A program made the position numbers and the translations under genes. A model generated the notes under the pieces. It saw only the letters and a list, made by a program, of their open reading frames with translations. It made no database searches and was not told where the DNA came from. A stretch of DNA of 64,000 nucleotides from Macrobrachium rosenbergii (taxonomy: Eukaryota; Arthropoda; Malacostraca; Decapoda; Palaemonidae): the NCBI RefSeq assembly GCF_040412425.1, contig NC_089749.1:37718070-37782069 (forward strand), read 5' to 3'. Positions 41,641 to 50,824 of the stretch are shown here, piece after piece (position 1 is the stretch's first letter; every line of letters starts with the position of its first letter).

Positions 41641-42987
41641 TCCGCCCGCTCTTATCAAAGGTCACAGCCATCACCAGGTTCACCGCCCCTACCTCTGTCA
41701 AGGCCGTCCAGGAGTTTCCTTGGGATGGTAAATTACTACAGGAGGTTCATCCCCGAGATCGCACTCACCATGGACCCCCTGACGGAGATCCTGAAGGGCC
41801 AACCAAAATCCTTAGTGTGGGGACCCAGCCAGCAGCAGGCCTTCTCCCTGACGAAGGCCGCCCTCGCTGAGGCAACTGCCTTGGGCCACCATGACCCCAG
41901 CACTCCCCTCCAACTGATGACAGACACCAGCAGCGTCGCCTGCGGAGCCGTCCTGGAGCAGATCATCGACGGCACCCACCAGCCCATCACCTTCTTCAGC
42001 AAAAAGTTCAACCCCACGGAGACCCGCTACAGCACCTTCGACAAAGAACTCTGCGCTGTGTACCGGGCGGTCCGGCACTTCAAGTTCCTCTTGGAGGGTA
42101 CGCCCTTCACAGTCTACATGGACCACCAGCCGCTGGTCCACGCCTTCACCAAGCAGGGGGACGCATGGTCTTCCAGGCAGCAGCGGCACCTCGCGGCCGT
42201 CGCGGAGTTCGCCTGCTCAATCAAATACCTCCCCGGCAGGAAGAACCCTGTAGCAGATGCCTTCTCCAGAATCGAGCTCAACGCGGTGCAGCTCAGGATC
42301 AACTACAAGGACCTCGCCCAGGAACAGGCTGCCGACCTGGAGACTCCAGCCTACCGCACCGCCATCACGTCCCTAAAGTGGAGGGACGTGGCCCTTGACC
42401 CTGGGAGACCAAAACTCCTGTGTGATGTCAGCACTGGCCAGCCTCGCCCCCTGGTGCCCACCTCCCGCCGCCGCCAGGTATTCGACGTCATCCACGGGCA
42501 GTCCCACCCCTGCGGCAGGACGATGGCCAAGCTGCTGACAGAGAAGTTTGTCTGGCAAGGGATGCGGAAGGGCACGAGGACTTGGGCGAGACAGTGTCTT
42601 CGGTGCCAAACCAGCAAGATGGGACATCACACCAAGTCCGGGGTAGGCGAGTTTCCTCAGCTGGGGAGACGGTTCGGCCACATACACATCGACGTCGTCG
42701 GCCCTCTTCCCCCGCCAGGCGGGGCCAGATATCTCCTGATGATCGGCGACCACTCAACCAGGTGGCCTGAAGCGTTACCAATGCAGGAAGCCACCGCCAG
42801 TGCGTGTGCCGAGGCCCTCCTCTCCAGCTGGATTAGCCAGTTCGGTGTCCGAGTTGTGGTCCGCCCTGGCACGCCTGCTGGGGATAACTCACCATACCAC
42901 CACCGCTTACAACTCCGCAGCCAATGGCTTGGTCGAGGGGTTCCACAGGTCCCTGAAAGCGTCCCTCATGGCCCGCTGCACCGCTGA
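41635..42987 (+). pseudogene. pol: gypsy C thumb, RNase H and integrase N-half (450-codon open frame)
   Basis: The longest open frame in the window. FLGMVNYYRRFIPEIALT (connection), RNase H with DTSSVACGAVL, FDKELCAVYRAV and MDHQPLVHAF (the Thr of TDH is Met; Asp kept), VADAFSRIE, the linker, integrase HHCC (HGQSHP ... CLRC), HIDVVGPLP with the first Asp, and ALLSSWISQFGV. There the DRGP block is missing: about 40 bp are deleted between two TCC triplets near 42849, and the frame shifts. Confidence 0.88.
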
Positions 42988-43544
42988 AGATTGGAAATAC
43001 CAACTGCCGTGGGTCCTCCTCGGGCTGAGAACCGCCCCCAGAGCCAACAGTGACCCATCCGCAGCGGAGAAAATCTACGGGGAGCCCCTCGTAGTCCCAG
43101 GCAAACTAGTAACAGAAGATTGGCACAACTCATCAGTCCAGAGGCTTCGCGACATAGTTGGTAAGTTCTCCCCCTGTAAGCGGACGTACACCGACAGGTC
43201 AGTCGCTTTCACGCCTCCTGGATTGTCCTCCACCACTCATGTCTTCGTCAAGGATGACGCCGTCCGCCCCCCAGCTAACCAGGCCCTACAGGGGGCCCTT
43301 CCGTGTGCTGGAGAGGAACAACAAGGCTTTCCGCCTCGACCTTCACGGGAAGGACGACTTGGTGTCGATCGACCGCATCAAGCCCGCCCTCCTGGAGGAG
43401 GAAGCAGATGTCACTGCACCGCGCCCTCCGCCAGAACAGTCGCCTCTGCAGCTGAGCCGCCGCAGAAGGAGGTCACGGGGCCACCCCCGGAAACATCCGC
43501 CCACACCCGCAGCCAGCCGCTCCCACACACAGCACAACCCCTAG
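42850..43544 (+). pseudogene. int: gypsy C integrase C-half
   Basis: From WSALARLLGITHHTTTAY, with the catalytic Glu replaced: NGLVEGFHRSLK keeps E before G (E-G-F versus E-R-F in copy B). VLLGLRTAP and LVVPGKLVTED follow, then the C-terminal beta-rich region in another frame (43158-43544) with FRVLERNNKAFRLDLHGKDD and VSIDRIKPALLEEE. The proline-rich tail ends before the polypurine tract at 43621-43637. Confidence 0.83.
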
Positions 43545-43637
43545 CTCATTTCGCGCAGCCGCGGCACTCTTCAACGTCCCAGCAGATACATGGATTAATC
43601 AGACGTTACCCACGTCTTTTGTGGGGGGGGGAGTATT

Positions 43638-44013
43638 TGTAAAGTCCCCACTGAGCGGGTCTTCTATGATGGCGACCCGTTTTCTATGCCACTCCTTTGA
43701 TAACGGGTCACGCAGGATCAGCCAGACCCAATCATTCAAACTTATCTATGCAAATGTATACCTGTTACTAACTTATTTTGCATATGTTTCTTTTGCTCAT
43801 GTGTCAGAATGTTGTCAAGTTGATCAATGTCCATTTTTGCAACTCAGAGTGTATTTATTCATTGTATTTATTGTCAAGAGTAATTGACCTCAGGTCACCC
43901 TGATTCTCATTGTATTCCTCGGCGTGACATCAGTCCGCCGCTATATAAACCGCCTGTGTCCACAATAAACTAGCAGTAACTTTTCTCCTGCTCATTCTTT
44001 AGCACCTCTTAAA
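43638..44013 (+). repeat. 3' LTR of gypsy C (family 1, A/C type)
   Basis: 376 bp from TGTAAAGTCCCC to CTCTTAAA; the right border is set by the ACTG target copy. Everted palindrome at 43885-43897. The CRE-like site is mutated to TGACATCA here, while the 5' LTR keeps TGACGTCA. TATATAAA and CAATAAAC follow. Confidence 0.9.
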
Positions 44014-44270
44014 ACTGTGACCATCGTGCTGCTGCCCATGTTGAGCTAGACTTGACATTGCACCAACAGGACAAAGTTGGAGTAGTCATGGATGCAGAAG
44101 GTCCAGGGATTACAAGAGTCATCTCTCGAATGTTGGCCCCTTCCCCACGTCCTTTATGACCTGTTGCTCCGACCTAGAAAAGCAGTCCTTAAATGATATC
44201 CCTCCAGTGATCCCATGCCATTCTCAAAGGCTCAGAGGAAAGGAGCTCTGTGAGCGTGAGGTGGAGGGAG
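44014..44270 (+). pseudogene. int: gypsy E integrase tail after insertion C
   Basis: The integrase frame of 40456-40590 continues in phase past the ACTG target copy (CDHRAAAHVEL, GVVMDAEGPGITRV), ending near 44160. A purine-rich tract (GAGGTGGAGGGAGG, 44258-44271) precedes the 3' LTR. Confidence 0.8.
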
Positions 44271-44668
44271 GTATTGGTATATGAAAAATATCATAGTACA
44301 TTTGTCCAAAGAGAGACACTGCTTATATTCCAATTATTAGCCTATTCATTGCATTTATTCTCTTGTAACCTTATATCGAATATTTTATTATTATGTTCAT
44401 ATGCCATTAAAATACCTTCCTTCATGATAATAATATTCATATGCTTATACATAGCTAATGCCTCCTTAATGTGTGTATGTAATGGCAATAATGATATCTC
44501 ACCATTTTAGCAATAGTGTTGCTTCCGGAGATCGTCCCAATGGTTACACCTAATTTGTGTCCCTTGTTTATTTTGTAACATTCCACAAGATTACACTGTA
44601 AGAACCTACTTTATATTGGTGTTTGCTTTCACTCACAATTAGTGTAATCAAGAACTCCATAAACATGC
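44271..44668 (+). repeat. 3' LTR of gypsy E
   Basis: Partner of 36530-36955; the first bases read TATTGG instead of TGTTGG. Several deletions (for example the segment CATTCAGTTAATTAGCCAT of the 5' LTR is missing) make it 28 bp shorter. The right border is fixed by AGATG at 44669-44673. Confidence 0.85.
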
Positions 44669-44673
44669 AGATG

Positions 44674-45116
44674 TCGGTCTTAGAAACCACATAGAAGACA
44701 TAGCCATTAATCAACGGAGGAAAAAATACAGAAATATTAGGAACTACAGGGGAACACATGTTGGCATTCTAAAGATGAAATCAAATGCACCAGACAAGAA
44801 AGTTGGCAGAATCTCAAGGTTTGAGAAGGAGCAGACAATGACTTAGAACTGATTTGACATCATGAATGTATCAGTCGGCTGGAAAGGAAGTACTGGGACA
44901 TGAGGTAACAAGACGAGACCTTGGACATTGTATAAGACCTGGGATACAATGAGGGATAGACAGAAACCAAAGTTACAAGTAAACAATTTTCAGGCAGGAG
45001 ATGAAGAACTCAAAGTAAAATGTACTAAGTACTCAAGTCGGGATAATAGTGTTAAACAAAGATCAATAGACAGTAAGAGATAAAAAAGATTATTTTGAAA
45101 AACAGGTTGACCATAG
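44674..45116 (+). pseudogene. RTE-like LINE, endonuclease end and linker (part 2)
   Basis: Directly after the E target copy the LINE continues with RNHIEDIAINQRRKKY and KMKSNAPDKKVGRISRFE, corresponding to the NQIDHI and K.KLKAP blocks at the end of RTE endonucleases, then WDTMRDRQKPKLQ and VKQRSIDSKR. It ends at 45116, where a CAGGGGCGGC terminal repeat starts. The last 58 bp are repeated at 47478-47526. Confidence 0.72.
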
Positions 45117-45300
45117 CCAGGGGCGGCTCAAGGGTTTCCTGCGCCTAGGCTAATATTTTAATCCAGCGCCCCAGGTCCACCAGCTAGGAGATCTGGGGTG
45201 AGCAGTGGTCAGTTGCTCCCCATTGGGTGACATTTCGGGATAGTTTAATTGTAAATCCAGTTACCAAATATTAAGTTGAAATGCATTATGCACGCACATC

Positions 45301-45325
<25 letters not shown>

Positions 45326-45396
<71 letters not shown>
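45326..45396. repeat. (TA)n microsatellite with adjacent (CA)n
   Basis: CACACA run at 45300-45325, then ATATAT to 45396, inside the hAT-like element. Confidence 0.95.
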
Positions 45397-45399
<3 letters not shown>

Positions 45400-46610
45400 A
45401 TAGTGTGTATGTATGTGTGTATCAGCTGGGGAGACATTACCCCACAAAAAAAGCCCACTTAAAAAAACAAACACACTTGCAATTGGGGTTTAATTTTTTC
45501 AATTTTATTAGAAAAAATCAATTTTATGCTAACATTAGTAAAAGCTTTTCTGAAATAAAGCTTAGCTGCTATCCTCAAATATAATTTGGTGAGAATCTGC
45601 TCAATAATATTGTACGGAATCAGTTAAAATGAGCTAAAAAGTATCATCGCTAAATCTTACTATCGCTTATCAGTATATCATACGAGTAATCATTTTCTGT
45701 CACCATAATACCTTAGGCAGGCAGCTGAAGCCTATATCAAGTTACATGCACTAATATTAGCAAAAATATTATGTCGATGTGATCTATCGGCTGCCCTCCG
45801 ACATCTATACCGTGTAAGTTAAATCAATGACCAAAAATTAGGCCTATTCCTACCTGGTAAGTGATGAATCACGAATTTGGTGGAATCATATGCAGGATCT
45901 ACGATTCTACGGTCTACCCGGGAATGTTGAAGACTTGAATTAATTATTAGTAGCCTCACTCTCGAGTCTCAACTTGTAGACATGTAGGGGAATGTGCAGT
46001 ATGTCTGTGCTCAAGATTTCCCTCACGGTTGACTCACCAAAGAAAAAGTGAAGTGCCTTTGTAGCTTTCAGAGGAAACACTAACTTTACTTTTAGTAAGA
46101 GGAGTAGACGGTAACTTGTATAATACACGTTGCTCGGTGTGGGTTGCAGCATAAAAAATAAATAAATAAATAAAAATAAAAAATAAAAAATCTGGAAAAA
46201 TCCCCAGAGAGAGCACAAGAGAGAGATTCTGTGTGGCCCATACGCGTATGGCATGATGTAATCTCGATAATATCATGAGACTTCGTCATTTTTTTATGGT
46301 AAGCATATCATAATTCATTCTAAAATTAATATTATTAGGTTATTAAAAGTAAATAATTCTCTTTTTAAAGAATTGGTGCAGAAATATTTGTCAACTGACT
46401 CGAACATTTAACTACATTACTTTGTTTTCCGTCTATTCAGTATTACTCAGTTCAAGTAAACTAAATGTATCCTTGTATTTTTATTGTATTTGTATGTAGT
46501 ATAAAACTGCGTCATTCTTTAGAAAATGTTTAATTTCAGTTGAACATTGTATGGAACTATGTCCACAAAAAAGTCATTGTAGCTTTCTGTATATTTTTCT
46601 TTATTGTAAT

Positions 46611-46614
46611 ATAT

Positions 46615-46676
<62 letters not shown>
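46611..46676. repeat. (TA)n microsatellite
   Basis: TA tract inside the hAT-like element, interrupted once near 46627. Confidence 0.95.
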
Positions 46677-46677
<1 letters not shown>

Positions 46678-46852
46678 AAGTTATGTATAATTGTTATAAT
46701 TGTTCTGTATATATATAATTGCTTTGCATATATATTTATTTGTTTATTTATTTATTTATTTATTTATGTTCCCAGTTCTTGCGCCCCTTCATTCTTGCTC
46801 CCTAGGCGACTGCCTAGTGAGCCTGAAGGAGGGGAGGCCGGCCCTGTGAAAA

Positions 46853-47477
46853 GTAAGACTGGGTCTTCCAAAACTATTCTGATATTATTAGGAGCCCAGC
46901 TGACACTATCACGTGCTATTCTCCCAACGGTTGTGCACGCTGTACATGTTCAAGCCATCTCTATCTCCCTCCAACTACCATAATTTCCCTTGTGTCGTAA
47001 TTTCTTACGCTATCCTGCCCAAAGATTTCTAATATCCTAATAATTTTCATTTTCAGATTAATAAAGCCTTGCGTTTATAGCTTCAATGTCATACTTGTTT
47101 ATTTTGTAACTTAATATACACAAGGCAATACAGATAATACTTGGCCTATTGCATAATCTTTCATTTGTACTAAGTTTTAGTCTAAATTTGACTTCCTAAC
47201 TTTGTAGAGCCTGCCCATTGTTTGATTTACCATATTCAGTTTCACTAAATTCGTTAATGGGCATTTCAATTAGTAGCTTTACATATTTAACAGGAATGCC
47301 AATAGTGACAAAAGGCTGGACTATAAGTACTGTCTATGGTCCAAGTCAAATGCCTTCTTGTAATTAGTAAAAGCCATGAGAATGGGATCTTTAAATTCCA
47401 CACATTGTTGCGCAGTATGTCTTCAGACAAATATTGAAGATATTTGTGACCCTGCTTTCTCTGAAACCAGCTTGTTC
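46853..47477 (-). repeat. Left arm of ~600-bp inverted LINE duplication
   Basis: The reverse complement of this segment aligns nearly base for base with 48086-48690. It carries the RTE-like RT block EQAGFRESRVTNI and the C-terminal tail in minus orientation. It ends at 46853 beside the hAT-like terminus and at 47477 beside the forward LINE copy, so two LINE pieces lie head to head. Confidence 0.87.
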
Positions 47478-48085
47478 AAAGATCAATAGACAGTAAGAGA
47501 TAAAAAGGTTTGTTGAAAACAGTATAGCAACAAACCATATCTTTGGGTGTGGCATTGGTATACAGCAGGCCACAGAATTATTAATGAAATATCCATGGGT
47601 GAATGAAAAAAGAGAAAGATACCTATTAAAATTAGGGATGTCAGTAGTATTATCAAAGGAGGAAAGACAAAGATGAGAGGAATATTTTTGTAAGGTCATA
47701 ATTAAGTGAAATGAGGGGGATATTTTGATTGCCATACCAGAAACTGAAGAAGACTTGAACATACTTATGAAATGACTTACAGTTTTTTAAGTGAAATCAA
47801 TAATAAAGAAAATTAGGAGATAGAGAATGCCAGGTTATGATAGAACCACTGCCGAGATGATTTTAGCTGAAGCTGAAATGACACCTCGTATATTACTAAA
47901 CCTTTTTGCAGAATATGGAATAAGGAGACAAAGCCAGATAATTGGGAATTGGAAGTTATAGCATGGGTACCAAAGAAAGCTGACCTGACTGAATGTGACA
48001 TTGCCCTTACGTTGGTTTTAATGAAGATATTCAATATGCTTATTTTCAGTTGGCTGATGAAAGAATCAATAAAAACCTTAGAGGT
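47478..48085 (+). pseudogene. RTE-like LINE linker and RT N-part
   Basis: Begins with AAAGATCAATAGACAGTAAG, the same 29 bp as 45060-45088, so it overlaps the preceding LINE piece. Further on it reads IKKIRR then a stop, then RMPGYDRTTAEMILAEAEMTPRILL, the RT block around PG.D....E typical of RTE-clade LINEs (about 47805-47900), and then NWKL near the next conserved motif. Interspersed stops show decay. It forms the spacer between the two inverted arms. Confidence 0.7.
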
Positions 48086-48690
48086 GAACAAGCTGGTTTC
48101 AGAGAAAGCAGGGTCACAAATATCGAATATTTGTCTGAAGACATACTGCGCAACAATGTGTGGAATTTAAAGATCCCATTCTCATGGCTTTTACTAATTA
48201 CAAGAAGGCATTTGACAGGGACCATAGACAGTATTATAGTAGGCCTTTTGTCACTATGGCATTCCTGTTAAATATGTAAAGCTACAGTAATTGAAATGCC
48301 CATTAACGAATTTAGTGAAACTGAATATGGTAAATCAAACAATGGGCAGGCTCTACAAAGTTAGGAAGTCAAATAGACTAAAACTTAGTACAAATGAAAG
48401 ATTATGCATAGGCCAAGCATTATCTGTATTGCCTTGTGTATATTAAGCACAGTATGACATTGAAGCTATAAACGCAAGGCTTTATTAATCTGAAAATGAA
48501 AATTATTAGGGATATTAGAAATCTTTGGGCAGGATAGCGTAAGAAATTACGACACAAGGGAAATTATGGTAGTTGGAGGGAGATAGAGATGGCTTGAACA
48601 TGTACAGCGCACAACCGTTGGGAGAATAGCACGTGATAGTGTCAGCTGGGCTCCTGTAAGCATCAGAATAGTTGGAAGACCCAGTCTTAC
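48086..48690 (+). pseudogene. RTE-like LINE RT C-part (right arm of inverted duplication)
   Basis: EQAGFRESRVTNIEYLSEDI and FTNYKKAFDR correspond to QAGFR and the F.DY.KAFD palm motif of LINE RTs. The Asp of the first catalytic strand reads Asn (TNYKKAFD). The YADD box is not recognisable. The tail to 48690 continues beyond the arm with GRPSLTWVETVRRE, a usual RTE C-terminal motif. Confidence 0.75.
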
Positions 48691-49530
48691 TTGGGTAGAA
48701 ACTGTGAGAAGAGAAGCTGGAGGTGAGTGGAGATCTGTGGACGACAAAGCACAGGAAAGACATGAGTATTCTGTGTGTACAATATATGCCATGTGGAATG
48801 TAAAATCACTGCTGTAAAATCCCTTACTTCAGAATGGGCAATTTTTTCATTTTCCACATGCTATACATAATCTGTATCTGAGCACAGTGGAATAGATTCA
48901 TATTACTTTCATAAGTACATTATGCAAAATAATATTGGTTATACACTGCTAAAAAAATTCACGTAAATTGTACAATTTCCTAAATTCTTTATAATTAGGA
49001 TTCATTTTTAACATCATTTTGTGCGTTCACGTTCAAAATTTACTCCTAGCCATAGCCTGTAGACGATAATCTTCCACTGCCTCTAGTCTTCAGATCTCGA
49101 GGGTACAATTACCTTAAGTTGTATATTTAGGGTAGTTTGCTTAGTTACGTGGTCAACGTTAGTAAATATTATCTGATGATAACTCTATACGGCATACATA
49201 TTGTATATTTTTTACTCTATATGCTGTTTTCCCTCTGGATGATTTACTTCATAGGTTCTTAACATTCAAGATTTCAGCAAGGTTGCTATCCCACACCATT
49301 TTCCACCCTAGCTGCAACCCCCCATAGTCGAAGACCTACCATGTAAACAACACATTGCTTCAATCAACAGAGGAACAGCACTTTTCAGGTAACGAGCTTC
49401 AATCACAACTACCAACACCCATCCCCTCCCACAGCTCACACCCGTCCCAACTGGGGATACCCTTAAGTCTCTCATTGGTGAGCTCAGACTAATAGCTAAT
49501 TGGCTAAAAACCATTGACACACACACAAAC

Positions 49531-49536
<6 letters not shown>
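48691..49536. other. LINE tail then intergenic sequence
   Basis: The first ~80 bp continue the LINE C-terminal sequence. The rest has no recognised gene. The 72-codon frame on the minus strand at 49308-49526 has no family features. Confidence 0.4.

Positions 49537-49609
<73 letters not shown>
49537..49609. repeat. (TA)n microsatellite
   Basis: About 36 TA units followed by GTGTGTATGTGT. Confidence 0.95.
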
Positions 49610-49612
<3 letters not shown>

Positions 49613-50768
49613 TGTATGTGTATTTATTAAATCTCTAATCTTTGTGCTATCTTTTTTTACACATAAACCATTCTTTTCAGCCTTAAAAATAATTTCAAAA
49701 TCTTACGGGAGAAAATTGTCTATTCTCTGAATTTTCAAATGACTAAATTAGGGAGCTCCTCACTGATCGTTAAAACAATAATTGGATGAAGTTTTAAAAG
49801 ACTGACAAGTTAGCTGATTCTTCTCGTTACGGTCACCAGGGATGTGCTGGATTCTGGGGTCAAACTTCAGTATGTGCAAGGACCAGTTTGACAAACGTCT
49901 GTTGCTATTACTCATCCAGTTCAGTGGAAGACTTATTACCCGGAATGTATATGGTAGCTAGCGGTAATGAAAATGATTCCTTTTTAGCAGTTTCGGAATT
50001 ATTACGTCATTAATCAAACTTTTTGCTGGTGTATTTAACATGCTGATCAGCACCAGGCAAACAATGGTGCCTTCCTGCACTATGATGGTGCCAAACCCTA
50101 GATTATTCAAATCATAAGCAGTTTCAAATGCCTAATTAAAATCAAGAGTTTTAAGCATGCAAAGGTGCCATGCTAAGTAATTTCGAGACTCAAGTCCCTC
50201 TTAACAAATATCATTCCCCGCAAATTCCACATGAGTTTACAGTAAAATAATTGGCACATAATTTGTGATAGTATTCCACTACCCCAAGAAAACAGCACAG
50301 TACGCAACTTGCTTCAGATGTTAGATAGGTCCATGGCACACGTGTTCCAGGTAAATAACTGTTATGGTAGCATCAGCTGAACACTGGAAAGAATTTATAA
50401 TTGATTCCAGTGCTCACCCCCGGGTGCCAATGTAGATAATTATATTTCTCAGGTAAGCAACCACTCCTTCCATTACCTATAATACATGTATTTCTGGCAC
50501 TATGAGCAGTTGGACCCCATTTAATGGTTCCTTGTCTACTAGGGCAACAACAAATGAGCCTGGCTTTATCTCGGTGGTGATCATGACCTCATGAAATGGT
50601 AATTCATTAATTAACCAAATGTTGCTGTAGGGTACGATAGCTTTTTTCACGAGATATAATTTGGTTCCGATGTTCATCAAGGCTTGGTCTCTAGGTCCTG
50701 CAAAGAGAGTGATACTTCGTATATGAAGCATCCGCATTTACTAATTTTCTCTGCCTTCGTAAGAAAGT

Positions 50769-50774
<6 letters not shown>
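49610..50774. other. Intergenic sequence, weak open frame
   Basis: An 86-codon minus-strand frame at 50477-50737 (SFVVALVDKEPLNGVQLLI) faintly resembles the region after a gypsy protease, but no DTGA box or neighbouring domain supports it. No gene called. Confidence 0.35.

Positions 50775-50822
<48 letters not shown>
50775..50822. repeat. (TC)n microsatellite
   Basis: About 23 uninterrupted TC units. Confidence 0.95.

Positions 50823-50824
<2 letters not shown>

Larger units (their letters stand above)
40593..44013 (+). mobile_element. Ty3/gypsy copy C (family 1), gag/protease deleted
   Basis: Inserted in E's integrase with target duplication ACTG (40589-40592 and 44014-44017). Partial 5' LTR (40593-40910), then a jump to pre-RT sequence at 40911, RT, RNase H, integrase and a full 3' LTR (43638-44013). 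The 3' end of the 5' LTR, gag and protease are gone. Where both LTRs can be compared I count roughly 11 differences in 318 bp, so it is older than B. Confidence 0.93.
36530..44668 (+). mobile_element. Ty3/gypsy retrotransposon E (contains nested copy C)
   Basis: LTRs at 36530-36955 and 44271-44668, target duplication AGATG (36525-36529 and 44669-44673). Without the inserted copy C (40593-44013) and one of its target copies it is about 4.7 kb. Gag, zinc-knuckle region, protease, RNase H and integrase are present; RT is deleted. Taking E out with one AGATG lets the LINE endonuclease frame continue at the right motif spacing, confirming the borders. Confidence 0.88.
45117..46848. mobile_element. 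hAT-like terminal-repeat element, no transposase
   Basis: Left end CAGGGGCGGCTC, right end (reverse complement) CAGGGCCGGCCTC, both followed by a CGCCTAGG block: short imperfect inverted termini of the CAGGG type common in hAT transposons. Interior is non-coding, with TA tracts at 45326-45396 and 46611-46676 and a TTTA run at 46737-46765. I see no 8-bp target duplication, perhaps because the flanks rearranged. It could belong to another TIR superfamily. Confidence 0.5.

Noticed and set aside
45276..45584. IYIYIY-repeat open frames
   Set aside because: Direct translation of the TA microsatellite; the same applies at 35006-35215 and 46540-46983.
45117..46848. Calling the CAGGG-ended element a definite hAT with 8-bp target duplication
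   Set aside because: The flanking octamers do not match, so only a hAT-like label is justified.
50477..50737. Minus-strand frame as a gypsy protease-flanking region
   Set aside because: Only a loose resemblance, without a DTGA/DSGA box or a neighbouring RT.
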